From: G963674955 sp963674955
GTDB lineage: Bacteria > Desulfobacterota > Desulfovibrionia > Desulfovibrionales > Desulfovibrionaceae
Assembly: GCA_963674955.2 (NCBI GenBank)
Contig: CAXXKR010000001.1
Location: 868,001 to 932,000, forward strand
DNA: 64,000 bases
Direction: 5' to 3'
Shown: positions 16,205 to 24,769 of the stretch, in pieces
Position numbering within the stretch: the first letter of the stretch is position 1
How the letters are laid out: each line of letters starts with the position of its first letter
Notes under the pieces: model-generated
What the model saw: only the letters and a program-made list of their open reading frames with translations
What the model was told of the DNA's origin: nothing
Databases searched by the model: none
Made by a program: the position numbers and the translations under genes

Positions 16205-16690
16205 GAAATGGCGCATAACGCGGATGCGGCGGGTGTCATGGAATTGGTTTATAATTTTGATAAAATAATACATTTGACAATACTTTTATATTTATCTAAG
16301 GTTATCCTTGAGAATAATTTGTTGCGGAATTGAATTTTTGATCAACGAACATTCTTTGACTTCCGCTGAACGCTTTGAGTTGTATTGTTGCATCGCCTCG
16401 CTGTACTACTGGTTTGTATAGTGATGTTAATGCAGACATCAATGATATTTTTTTGTTTTAACGTTGTAGACAACTGTTGTAACTCACATATGCTTTAATA
16501 ATGTCTTTAGCAATCAACCTCCACATCAGAATCCAGAATTCTCCCATTCACGGTCAGCCCAGGGAGTCGGTGCCCTGCGGGATGCGCGACCGGGTTCCAT
16601 TGTCGTAATTCAACACCCTGCCATATGTGTTTTTTTGTCCATCTTCGCCAAGTGCGAAGGGGGCATTCTGTAATGTCAATCGGAGCAAAT
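16205..16690. other. AT-rich intergenic region upstream of proV
   Basis: About 490 bases with no gene that can be supported. It is clearly richer in A/T than its surroundings between 16240 and 16510. A TTGACA at 16274-16279 is a possible -35 element, but no convincing -10 follows at 16-18 bases. A long leader before an osmolyte importer would be a natural site for regulation; no known riboswitch was recognised. Confidence 0.5.
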
Positions 16691-17881
16691 ATGGAAAAGA
16701 TTCGAGTCGAGAACCTTTACAAAATCTTTGGCCCGCAACCGGGCAAAGTCATCCCGATGCTGGAGAAAGGGGCCTCCAAGGATAAGATAATGGAGGAGTT
16801 CAAGCACGGAGTGGGCGTGAACAACGCGTCGTTTTCCGTGGACGAGGGCGAGATTGTCGTTGTCATGGGCCTTTCAGGCAGCGGCAAGTCAACTCTTGTC
16901 CGCTGCATAAACCGGCTCATCGAACCTTCCGGCGGCAGAATCTTCATCGACGATACGGACATAACCTCCCTGAACAGGAACGACCTCCGCAAGGTCAGGC
17001 TGGAGAAGCTGGGCATGGTCTTTCAGAATTTCGCCCTGTTTCCCCATCGCACCGTCTGCCAGAACACGGAATACGGGCTGGAGATAAAGGGCATGGACCC
17101 GGAGGAACGAAGGGAAAAGGCCTACGAGGCCCTTGAGCTGGTCGGCCTTTCCGGCTGGGAGGAGTCTTTGCCCGGTCAGCTTTCCGGCGGCATGCAGCAG
17201 CGCGTGGGGCTGGCCCGCGCCCTGGCCCTGGACCCGGACATCCTGCTCATGGACGAGGCCTTCAGCGCCCTTGATCCGCTCATCCGCCGCGACATGCAGG
17301 ACGAACTGATCAACATCCAGGAACGGATGCGCAAGACCATCCTGTTCATCAGCCATGACCTGGACGAGGCCCTGAAGCTTGGCGACCGCATCGTGCTCAT
17401 GAAGGACGGCGAGATTGTGCAGGTCGGCACTCCCGAAGACATTTTGACCAGCCCGGCCAATGAATACGTGAGCCGCTTTGTCGAGGACGTGGACATCACC
17501 AAGGTGCTGACCGCCGAGTCCGTGATGAAAAAGACAGAAACCGTGGGTTATCTGAAGACCGACGGACCAAGGGGCGCTTTGAGGAAGATGCGCAAGAACG
17601 GAATTTCCAACCTGTTCGTGCTGGACGAGAATCACAGGCTGATGGGCGTTGTCAGCGCGCTGGATTGCGCACGTCTGGTGGAGGAGGGAAGCCGTGACCT
17701 GAGAAGCGTGGTTTGCACGAGCTGCACGACCGTGCATCTTGATACTCCGGCCCAGGACCTTTTTATAATCATGCAGGATCTCGGCTATCCGCTAGGGGTG
17801 GTCGACAACGACAACCGCCTAAAGGGCGTGATCGTGCGTGGTTCGCTTATCGGCGCATTGGCCGAAAGGGGGGGCAACTGA
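16691..17881 (+). CDS. proV: Glycine betaine/proline ABC importer, ATP-binding protein
   Basis: 396 residues. The ProV-specific N-terminal helix (MLEKGASKDKIMEE) precedes Walker A GLSGSGKST, Q-loop FQNFALFPHRTV, signature LSGGMQQRVGLARAL, Walker B ILLMDEAFSALDP and switch His in FISHDLDEA. Two CBS domains occupy about 275-390 and sense ionic strength in this family. GGAG lies five bases before ATG 16691; ATG 16673 is an alternative start. First gene of proVWX, which imports compatible solutes under osmotic stress. Confidence 0.94.
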   Translation: MEKIRVENLYKIFGPQPGKVIPMLEKGASKDKIMEEFKHGVGVNNASFSVDEGEIVVVMGLSGSGKSTLVRCINRLIEPSGGRIFIDDTDITSLNRNDLRKVRLEKLGMVFQNFALFPHRTVCQNTEYGLEIKGMDPEERREKAYEALELVGLSGWEESLPGQLSGGMQQRVGLARALALDPDILLMDEAFSALDPLIRRDMQDELINIQERMRKTILFISHDLDEALKLGDRIVLMKDGEIVQVGTPEDILTSPANEYVSRFVEDVDITKVLTAESVMKKTETVGYLKTDGPRGALRKMRKNGISNLFVLDENHRLMGVVSALDCARLVEEGSRDLRSVVCTSCTTVHLDTPAQDLFIIMQDLGYPLGVVDNDNRLKGVIVRGSLIGALAERGGN

Positions 17882-17882
17882 G

Positions 17883-18716
17883 ATGGAAATACCACGCATT
17901 CCCATTGGTCAAGGCATTGAGATGGCCATTGACTTTTTGGTGGAGCATTTGTCGTTCGCCACCAAGGCCTTTTCCACAGTGCTTGAGGTTGGAATAAATA
18001 TCGTCGAATCCGGCATGCGCGCACTCCCTCCGTGGCTGTTCATATTGGTCGTGGGGCTTTTGGTCTGGCGCATGGCAAAAAGCGTCAGGGTCGGCATATA
18101 CTCCATGGCCGGGCTGCTGCTGATCTGGAACATGGGACTTTGGAAGGCCACGGTCAGCACCATTACCCTGGTTCTGGTCTCCACGGCCATGGCCCTGGCC
18201 CTTGGCGTGCCCACGGGGATTCTGGCGGCCATGAATCGCAGCGTGAACAGAACCGTAATGCCCGTGCTGGACGTGATGCAGACCATGCCCGCCTTCGTCT
18301 ATCTCATTCCGGCAATTCCGTTTTTCGGGTTGGGCAAGGTGGCGGCCATTTTTTCGACCGTCATATTCGCCATGCCCCCGGCCATCAGACTCACCTGCCT
18401 GGGTATCCAGCAGGTCCCCACCGAACTTGTGGAGTGCGCCGAAGCCTTCGGCTCCACCCGCTGGCAGCGGCTGGTCAAGCTTGAATTGCCCCTGGCCACG
18501 CCGACCATAATGGCCGGTGTGAACCAGACCATCATGCTCGCCCTGTCCATGGTCGTCATCGCGGCCATGATCGGAGCCAAGGGCCTTGGCGGAGAAGTCT
18601 GGAAGGCCATCCAGCGGCTTCAGATGGGGCACGGTTTCGAGGCCGGCCTGGGCATCGTCATCGTGGCCATGATCATGGACCGGACGCTCCAGAAGTTCGG
18701 ATCAAGAAAGCAATAA
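17883..18716 (+). CDS. proW: Glycine betaine/proline ABC importer, permease
   Basis: 277 residues, starting one base after the proV stop. Hydrophobic spans cover most of residues 45-270; typical ProW stretches are VLDVMQTMPAFVYLIPAIPFFGLG and the EAA loop ELVECAEAFGSTRWQRLVKLELPLA. The long N-terminal periplasmic-type extension of E. coli ProW is shortened here to one amphipathic segment plus one span. Confidence 0.94.
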   Translation: MEIPRIPIGQGIEMAIDFLVEHLSFATKAFSTVLEVGINIVESGMRALPPWLFILVVGLLVWRMAKSVRVGIYSMAGLLLIWNMGLWKATVSTITLVLVSTAMALALGVPTGILAAMNRSVNRTVMPVLDVMQTMPAFVYLIPAIPFFGLGKVAAIFSTVIFAMPPAIRLTCLGIQQVPTELVECAEAFGSTRWQRLVKLELPLATPTIMAGVNQTIMLALSMVVIAAMIGAKGLGGEVWKAIQRLQMGHGFEAGLGIVIVAMIMDRTLQKFGSRKQ

Positions 18717-18745
18717 ACAACAAGAACATGATAAAGGAGAAAGAA

Positions 18746-19600
18746 ATGAAACGAATTCTGACAGTTGTCTTGGCGATCACCCTCATGATCGCATTGACCG
18801 TTCCCGCGTTTGCGGGCAGCAAGGGCAAAGTGAAATTGGCCTACGTCGAGTGGGATTGCGCCACGGCCAGCACCAACATCGCCAGGGCCGTGCTCCAGGA
18901 GCGCATGGGCTATGAAGTGGAAATCATACCCGTGGCCGCCGCCGTCATGTGGCAGGCCGTGAGCACCGGCGATGTGGACGGCATGGTCACCGCATGGCTG
19001 CCCGTGACCCACGCCGACTATCTGGCCAAGGTCAAGGACAAGGTCGTTGACCTCGGTCCCATCGTGGGTGGAGCAAAGCTTGGCTGGGCCGTGCCCAAGT
19101 ACGTGACCGCCGAGTCCATAGCCGATCTGAACCAGTACGCCGACAAGCTAAGCGGCAAGATCATCGGTATTGATCCGGGTGCGGGACTGATGGGCTTGTC
19201 CGAAAAGGTCATGACGGAATACGGTCTTGACAAGCTGGAGCTTATGGAAGGTTCCGGCGCGACCATGACCGCCGCCCTTGGCGACGCCATCAAGAACAAG
19301 GAATGGATCGTGGTCACTGCCTGGTCCCCGCACTGGCTCTTCGGCCGCTGGGACATGAAGTACCTGGCCGACCCCAAGGGCGTTCTCGGCGGCGAGGAGA
19401 CCATCAACACCATCGTCCGCAAGGGCCTGGACAAGGACATGCCTGAAGTCTACGCCTTTCTGGACAAGTTCGCATACGCGGACGCCGGCCAGCTCCAGAC
19501 GGTCATGGCCTGGAACCAGGAAGAGGGCGTTGATCCCTACGACAGCGCCAAGCGTTTCATCAACGAAAACAAGGAACTTGTGGACGGCTGGCTGAAATAG
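18746..19600 (+). CDS. proX: Glycine betaine/proline ABC importer, periplasmic binding protein
   Basis: 284 residues with a 23-residue signal peptide ending AFA. OpuAC-type fold: KLAYVEWDCATASTNIARAVL, the Trp-containing loops VMWQAVSTGDVDGMVTAWLP and VVTAWSPHWLFGRWD that form the quaternary-ammonium cage, and the family-typical C-terminus. AAAGGAGA directly precedes ATG 18746, which sets the start. A strong terminator follows. Confidence 0.94.
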   Translation: MKRILTVVLAITLMIALTVPAFAGSKGKVKLAYVEWDCATASTNIARAVLQERMGYEVEIIPVAAAVMWQAVSTGDVDGMVTAWLPVTHADYLAKVKDKVVDLGPIVGGAKLGWAVPKYVTAESIADLNQYADKLSGKIIGIDPGAGLMGLSEKVMTEYGLDKLELMEGSGATMTAALGDAIKNKEWIVVTAWSPHWLFGRWDMKYLADPKGVLGGEETINTIVRKGLDKDMPEVYAFLDKFAYADAGQLQTVMAWNQEEGVDPYDSAKRFINENKELVDGWLK

Positions 19601-19626
19601 CGCCCAGGTCTACACCTCATTAAATC

Positions 19627-19667
19627 AAGCCCCCGGAAGGACAACTCCTTTCGGGGGCTTTTTATTT
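19627..19667 (+). terminator. Rho-independent terminator of proVWX
   Basis: Long stem GCCCCCGgaAGG / CCTttCGGGGGC with loop, then TTTTTATTTT. Confidence 0.88.
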
Positions 19668-19834
19668 TGGAAGCAAGCAGAAATCCGTCTTGCATGTCCT
19701 TTCGGAATCATGGCTGATGTTTTATGTTGTTCATTCGTCCACAATTGACAGGGATTGAAATTTGAAATTACCTGATCAGTCGGGACCGGACCAGAACATC
19801 GCAAACGCAGGCAACGTATTACTGAGGAGCGGGC

Positions 19835-20353
19835 ATGTACAGGATGGGACCCACGGGAATGAAGTGGCTCAAAGGGCTGCATCTGTTTACGGTGTCTTGC
19901 TGGGTGGGCGGCGGCGTGGCCTTGGTGCTGCTTTTTTTCCTGAAATCCGGAGTGGATGACGGCGGAGTTCTGTATGGCGTCAACCAGGGCATCCATTTTG
20001 TGGACATGATGGTTGTGGTCATACCCGGCGCATTCGGCTGTCTTCTCACCGGACTGGCTTTCAGCCTGTTGACCGGCTGGGGGTTTTTCAAACATGGCTG
20101 GATAATCTTCAAATGGATATTGACCATTGCCGCGATCCTGTTCGGGACGTTCTTCCTTGGCCCGTGGGAGACCAGGATGATGGAGCTGTCCGGCGAGCTG
20201 GGAATCAAGGCCCTTGGGAATGCGGATTATCTGCATAACGAGATCATGAATTTCGCCTTCGGGATTGTCCAGGTCCTGGCCCTGATCGCAACCCTTTTCA
20301 TTTCCCTGTTCAAGCCCTGGAAAAACATCGGCAGGAAAAGCGGCAGGGCATAG
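19835..20353 (+). CDS. Four-span integral membrane protein (DUF2269/CopD-like pattern)
   Basis: 172 residues. Four hydrophobic spans: about 13-36 (LHLFTVSCWVGGGVALVLLFFL), 53-78, 88-110 and 140-160. His and Trp near the first span and HGWIIFKW before the third resemble DUF2269/CopD-like four-helix proteins, but there is no clear family motif. GAGGAG precedes the ATG. The next gene on the strand is the small Fe-S (seleno)protein. Confidence 0.7.
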   Translation: MYRMGPTGMKWLKGLHLFTVSCWVGGGVALVLLFFLKSGVDDGGVLYGVNQGIHFVDMMVVVIPGAFGCLLTGLAFSLLTGWGFFKHGWIIFKWILTIAAILFGTFFLGPWETRMMELSGELGIKALGNADYLHNEIMNFAFGIVQVLALIATLFISLFKPWKNIGRKSGRA

Positions 20354-20441
20354 GCGACTTCCCTGATTTGAATTACATGGATGCGCCGCCGACCGCTGAT
20401 GTAGCCTGGAGGCGGACAGCGTGTTTTGCCGAGGGGGATTG

Positions 20442-20696
20442 ATGAGTGAAGTTGTTTGTTATTGTTTTGGATATTCAAGGGAAGATATCAGGAAGGATGT
20501 CCGGGAGAACGGCAGGTCCCTTATCCTTGAGCGAATCAAGGACGAGAAGAAAACCGGAGGGTGCCGCTGCGCGGAAACGAACCCCAAAGGGCGTTGATGC
20601 CTGAACGATGTCCGCCGTGTTGCGGACCGGGAGATGAAGCGGCTGGGAATATCCGACCCTCCAGGCCGGGCAACGCCTGACCTCAAGGATTTTTAG
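20442..20696 (+). CDS. Small BFD/CopZ-like Fe-S metallochaperone, probable selenoprotein (TGA read as Sec)
   Basis: ATG 20442 follows GAGGGGG. Conventional reading stops after 51 codons at TGA 20595-20597, but the same frame continues to TAG 20694-20696, giving 84 residues. Pattern: VCYCFGYSREDI (Cys6, Cys8), then VRENGRSLILERI, then GGCRCAETNPKGR (Cys41, Cys43), then TGA-TGC-CTG-AAC-GAT. In CopZ-like [2Fe-2S]/zinc domains of the BFD type, NPxGR is followed by Cys-Cys and a DV-containing helix; here the first Cys is TGA, giving Sec52-Cys53-LNDVRRVADREM. A GTCCGC-CGTGTT-GCGGAC hairpin just downstream fits a bacterial SECIS. Likely role is handling copper or an Fe-S-linked metal/redox step; partners are unknown. 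Confidence 0.82.
20598..20627 (+). promoter_or_regulatory. Candidate bacterial SECIS element
   Basis: Perfect 6-bp stem GTCCGC (20610-20615) / GCGGAC (20622-20627) with loop CGTGTT. The loop begins 19 bases after the TGA and has G as its second base, matching published expectations for bacterial SECIS (loop roughly 16-37 bases after UGA, G among the first two loop bases). Confidence 0.65.
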
Positions 20697-20710
20697 CCTT
20701 TTCACGCAAA

Positions 20711-20745
20711 AAGGGCCGACCCTGTCGGCCGACCCCTTGTTTTTT
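20711..20745 (+). terminator. Terminator after the selenoprotein gene
   Basis: Stem GGCCGAC/GTCGGCC (20714-20720 with 20724-20730) extended by AAGGG/CCCCTT, then TTTTTT. It lies between convergent genes and could serve both. Confidence 0.6.
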
Positions 20746-20767
20746 CGGATGGATTTATCCGGAAGCG

Positions 20768-21178
20768 TTATTTCTTTTCCATTGTCCGGCAACTGACTAT
20801 GCGCAGGCCCGCTTCCGCCTCGCTGTAGCAGAGTTCAAGGGTCGAGCCCATGAGCTTGCCCTGGAAATATCCGTCCTCGTCAACCATGAGCAGGGTTCCG
20901 TCGGATTTCACCGCGCCCACCAGGTCCTCGCAATCCTTGGGTCCGCACCACTCGCCGTGGAAGGCGCGACCGTCGTTGCTCTGGTCCGTGATCTTGAGGG
21001 TGAAGTTCTTGCCGGTGGTCTCGGTCCAGGTGTCTCCTTCCCCCATTCCGTGCTCGGTCACTCCAGCGCGAGCTCCCCAGCTGTCAACGCTTTTCCATTC
21101 CCCGACAAGATCACCGGCAAAGGCCGTGCCGATCGAGAATATGAACAACACAATACCTGTGAACAGTGCCTTTATCAT
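20768..21178 (-). CDS. Secreted beta-rich hypothetical protein
   Basis: 136 residues from ATG 21178 (AGGAGG upstream). Signal peptide 1-21 (FTGIVLFIFSIGTAFA). The mature part begins DLVGEWKSVDSWG, has regularly spaced Gly/Trp and Cys pairs (WCGPKDCED, ELCYSE, VSCRTM), suggesting a small disulfide-containing beta-barrel of lipocalin-like size. Shares the pattern 'signal peptide, GEWK/GKW start, Gly-rich strands' with the next gene; the two may be distant paralogues. Function unknown. Confidence 0.7.
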   Translation of the reverse strand: MIKALFTGIVLFIFSIGTAFAGDLVGEWKSVDSWGARAGVTEHGMGEGDTWTETTGKNFTLKITDQSNDGRAFHGEWCGPKDCEDLVGAVKSDGTLLMVDEDGYFQGKLMGSTLELCYSEAEAGLRIVSCRTMEKK

Positions 21179-21263
21179 GCTTTCCTCCTTTGGAAAGAAT
21201 CTAGGGATAGTGATGCTGTCATTTCGTAACATCAACAGGTTCAATTATGAAGCGATTCGTGCA

Positions 21264-21983
21264 TCAGTTCTTGTGGCGCGTCAGGGTGAAATGGCCGCCG
21301 CCCACTCCGGTCTTCTCGGTCCATGTTCCCGTGGCGGAACCCTGGTCCGGAGCGAGTTGGCCCTGATTGACGTAGGTTTTCTTTTCATAGATGTCGAAAG
21401 TCAGGCCGCCGTCCTTTGCGACCTTGCCCTTGACGTTCACGGATGTGTCCGGGTTGGAGTCGTAGTAGATGTAGCCCTCGAATCCTCCCTCGGTGTCGCC
21501 GAGCAGTGCGCCAACGGCCTTTTCTCCTGGTCCGCCCGAAGGGTCCAGGATGTGGTATTCCCACTTGCCGCTCATGCTCGGCGGGCAGTCAACATCGGCG
21601 CGGTAGAGCACGAACCTGCCGCCAACGCCCATTCCCAGATTGTAGCTGCCCCGGATGGTGTTGCCGTCGGCGGTGAACTTGCCGTCATGCTGGGCCACAT
21701 GCCCCTTGTCCCTTTTGACCACGAAGAAGATTTTGTTGTCCGGCTTGAGTTCGAAATACCAGAACAGGTCTTGGCATTCCTTTCCGCGGTCCGTGTATGT
21801 GGCGGTCCCGGTGGGGCCTTTTTCGCCGTTCTTGAGCGTCAGGGTGTCGGTGTAGACCTCGTTGCCTGCGGTCCGGGAGTAAATCCATTTTCCTTCCAGT
21901 TGCGCAAGGGTCGTCGGGGGCTGGGCCATTGCGGGCAGGGCCAGGGCCAATACCAGGAGTAGGGCTGAAGCTAAACGGTGCAT
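21264..21983 (-). CDS. Secreted beta-rich hypothetical protein
   Basis: 239 residues. Signal peptide 1-20 (LLLVLALALPAMA). The mature protein shows two halves of alternating strands (LEGKWIYSRTAGNEVYTDTL; SGKWEYHILDPSGG; ATGTWTEKTGVGGGHFTLTR), each opening with a (S/E)GKW motif, so it may be a duplicated small beta-barrel domain. No enzymatic motif. Precedes the 136-aa gene on the same strand with an 85-base gap. Confidence 0.7.
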   Translation of the reverse strand: MHRLASALLLVLALALPAMAQPPTTLAQLEGKWIYSRTAGNEVYTDTLTLKNGEKGPTGTATYTDRGKECQDLFWYFELKPDNKIFFVVKRDKGHVAQHDGKFTADGNTIRGSYNLGMGVGGRFVLYRADVDCPPSMSGKWEYHILDPSGGPGEKAVGALLGDTEGGFEGYIYYDSNPDTSVNVKGKVAKDGGLTFDIYEKKTYVNQGQLAPDQGSATGTWTEKTGVGGGHFTLTRHKN

Positions 21984-22102
21984 GGGACATCCTTTGATCT
22001 ATGGGTTTATATTAGTTTGGCAATTTAGAGGGGGAGGGAAAATGTGTCAAGGTGACTTGCAGAATAGAAAGACAGAGTACAAGGTTGTCAGGATTGTTTT
22101 CC

Positions 22103-22684
22103 TCAGACCATCTCCCTCAGCTTTCGGCCCGCCTCGAATGCGCGGTCCAAGAGTTCCTTGCGCTTGGCGATGACGCCCCGGTCGAAGAGTCCGAACACAG
22201 GCAGTTCCTCCACGATTTCAAAGCCCAGCGCGGTCAGGGGCAGGCGCATGGCCTCCAGCGCGAAGCCCATATCCTTTTTGTCGGCCTGTTCCGCCACGGC
22301 CCCGATCACCGCCTTTCGTCCCTGTCCCGCGAGCCTGCTGGACCAGCCCCTGGGCCGGGTGTCCTCGAAATCGTAGTAGCAATAGAGCCGGTCTATGAAG
22401 GCCTTGATCCAGGCGGTGACGTTGTAGTTGTGCACCGGGGAGATGAGCACCAGCCCCCTGGCCGATTCGATCTGGGGATAGAGCAGGGTCATGGCGTCCT
22501 GGAACCGGGTGCATATCTTGTCCTTTCGGCAGGCCTCGCAGCCCACGCACGGCTCGTAGCGGCAGTCCCGCAAATGCACCTCCCGGCAGACTTGGCCCGC
22601 CTCGTCGGCCCCGGCCAGCACGGCCTTAAGCATCTTGTGCGAGTTTCCGCCCTTTCTCGGGCTGCCTTCGATACCCAGAATCAT
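22103..22684 (-). CDS. NAD(P)H-dependent FMN reductase / iron-sulfur flavoprotein-like
   Basis: 193 residues, flavodoxin-like fold. FMN phosphate loop is GSPRKGGNSHKML; the CVGCEACRKDKICTRFQD motif (Cys at C-x2-C-x2-C-x5-C spacing) resembles archaeal iron-sulfur flavoproteins (Isf), and SPVHNYNVTAWIKAFIDR is the usual flavin-binding loop. Family members transfer electrons from NAD(P)H or ferredoxin to small acceptors. No associated redox gene is adjacent. Confidence 0.87.
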   Translation of the reverse strand: MILGIEGSPRKGGNSHKMLKAVLAGADEAGQVCREVHLRDCRYEPCVGCEACRKDKICTRFQDAMTLLYPQIESARGLVLISPVHNYNVTAWIKAFIDRLYCYYDFEDTRPRGWSSRLAGQGRKAVIGAVAEQADKKDMGFALEAMRLPLTALGFEIVEELPVFGLFDRGVIAKRKELLDRAFEAGRKLREMV

Positions 22685-22953
22685 GACGTCCTCTGTTGGG
22701 CTGAATAGATTGTCATCATGAAATTAGGTTACCCCAAAAGACCGGGGTTGGAAAATTTGAGTTTCACCTGTGGCTTTCAGTGGAAACAAAAAGGGGCACA
22801 GGTCGATGCTGCCGCCTCAACTCCCGTGCAGATTTTTTCCTTTTTTTGTTGTAAGCTGACAAGTCCGGGAGCATAAGGATTTCCGAGCGCCGCACTTGGC
22901 AGCACAACCCGGAGCCAAACTCAACAAGGGCCTGAAACGCCCAGAGAAAAACG

Positions 22954-24708
22954 ATGTTCAGCATTCGCCCCATATACGACACCCGCCTCTCCATCGACCT
23001 CACCGCCGTGTCCAGGGTCCAGGAAATCCTGCGCGAAAGATTCCCTCTGCTCGCCGAGAGCGAGGTGGAACAGTTGCCGGACCTGCTGGCCAATCCATTT
23101 CTCAAGCAATACCGCTCAATCCTGTTCGTGGCCGAGACCGGCCGCGCCGAGGTCCGGGGGTTCGCCCTGATCTGCCATTTCCCGGACCTGGATTTCTGCT
23201 ATCTCGACTTCATTTCCGTGAGCCTGCGCCACGGCGGCGGCGGGGTCGGTTCGGCCCTGTACGAACGGGTGCGCGAGGAAGCTCTGGCCCTGGGCGATAC
23301 GGCCCTGTTCTTTGAATGCCTGCCCGACGAGAAGGAGCTTTGCCCATCGCCGAGCCTGCTCAAGGAGAACAAGGCCCGGCTGGGATTTTACGAACGCTAC
23401 GGAGCGCGTCCAATCATCGGGACCGCCTACGAGACGCCTCTTAAGCCGGGCGACGACTGTCCGCCGTATCTGGTGGTGGACCCGCTGGGCAGGAGCCTCA
23501 AGCTCACCCGGACGCGCATTCGGGCCATAGTCCGCGCCATCCTGACCCGCAAGTACAAGGGAATCTGTCCGCCGGAATACACCGAATTGGTGGTCAATTC
23601 CTTTACCCGCGGCGAGCTGGCCCTGAGGGAGCCGCGCTATGTTCCCGAGGCCGTGAACAGTGGGCTTCCAGCGCCGCACATAAGCCCGGACAGGCGCATA
23701 GCCCTGGTCCTGAACGACAAGCACGACATCCACCATGTGCGCGAGCGGGGCTATGTGGAAGCGCCGGTGCGCATACCAAAGATTCACAAGGAATTGATGC
23801 TGACCGGCCTGTTCGAGGAACTTCCGGTTCGGCATTATGCCGAGTCCTTCATCACCGACGTGCACGACTCCGGCTATGTGGGATACATCAAGCGGGTCTG
23901 TTCCGGCCTTTCCGAAAAGAAGTCCATCTATCCGTACGTGTTTCCGATCCGCAACGCCTCGCGTCCGCCCCGAGAACTGCCGGTTCGCGCGGGCTACTAT
24001 TGCATGGACACCTTCACGCCGCTCAACGCCAATGCCTGGAAGGCCGCGAGAAGGGCCGTAGACTGCGGCCTTACGGCCACGGACGCGCTGCTTGCCGGGC
24101 GCAGGATCGCCTACGCCCTGGTCCGTCCGCCCGGACACCATGCGGAGCGGAAGGCCTTTGGAGGATTCTGCTACTTCAACACCGCAGCCATTGCCGCGCA
24201 ACGCCTGTCCGCCTTCGGCAACGTGGCCGTGCTGGACATCGACTACCATCACGGAAACGGCACCCAGAACATCTTCTACAAGCGTGACGATGTGCTCACC
24301 GTGTCCATTCACGGTCATCCCAGATTCGCCTATCCCTATTTCAGCGGCTTCAGCGAAGAAACGGGCCAAGGCCCCGGCGACGGATTCAACCGCAATTTTC
24401 CCCTGCTGGAGAAAGTGGACGGGGAAAAGTATCGCAATGTCTTGCGCCGGGCCCTTGCGCTTGTCCGTGATTTCAACCCCACCTTTCTGGTGGTGTCGCT
24501 GGGCCTGGACCCGGCCAAGGGTGATCCCACGGGAACCTGGAGCCTCCAGGCTCGCGACTTCACGGCCAACGGCGTCCTCATCGGGGAACTGGGTCTGCGA
24601 ACCGTGGTCATGCAGGAGGGCGGCTACCTGATCCGTTCGCTGGGCGTGAACGCCCGCAGCTTTTTCCAGGGACTGCACAGGGGTGCGGTTCAGGCCATTC
24701 GGCGCTAG
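22954..24708 (+). CDS. GNAT acetyltransferase-histone deacetylase family fusion
   Basis: 584 residues with two enzyme domains of opposite chemistry. N-terminal GNAT fold, about 1-190: acetyl-CoA loop RHGGGGVGSALYERVREEA and the closing strand RLGFYERYGARPI. C-terminal zinc arginase-fold deacetylase, about 245-580: RPPGHHAERKAFGGFCYFN (catalytic His pair), LDIDYHHGNGTQNIFY (zinc Asp and His), SLGLDPAKGDPTGTW (second zinc Asp) and MQEGGY. All catalytic positions look intact. Substrates could be polyamines, small amines or protein lysines; the fusion implies a paired acetylation/deacetylation of one target. Confidence 0.88.
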   Translation: MFSIRPIYDTRLSIDLTAVSRVQEILRERFPLLAESEVEQLPDLLANPFLKQYRSILFVAETGRAEVRGFALICHFPDLDFCYLDFISVSLRHGGGGVGSALYERVREEALALGDTALFFECLPDEKELCPSPSLLKENKARLGFYERYGARPIIGTAYETPLKPGDDCPPYLVVDPLGRSLKLTRTRIRAIVRAILTRKYKGICPPEYTELVVNSFTRGELALREPRYVPEAVNSGLPAPHISPDRRIALVLNDKHDIHHVRERGYVEAPVRIPKIHKELMLTGLFEELPVRHYAESFITDVHDSGYVGYIKRVCSGLSEKKSIYPYVFPIRNASRPPRELPVRAGYYCMDTFTPLNANAWKAARRAVDCGLTATDALLAGRRIAYALVRPPGHHAERKAFGGFCYFNTAAIAAQRLSAFGNVAVLDIDYHHGNGTQNIFYKRDDVLTVSIHGHPRFAYPYFSGFSEETGQGPGDGFNRNFPLLEKVDGEKYRNVLRRALALVRDFNPTFLVVSLGLDPAKGDPTGTWSLQARDFTANGVLIGELGLRTVVMQEGGYLIRSLGVNARSFFQGLHRGAVQAIRR

Positions 24709-24769
24709 ATATGGACGCCGGATTCTGCGATACTTGATTTCTTCAGACGACAACCAGGAGGGGGAAACG

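Noticed and set aside
16205..16690. Riboswitch or small RNA in the proV leader
   Set aside because: AT-rich but without a convincing stem set or known consensus.
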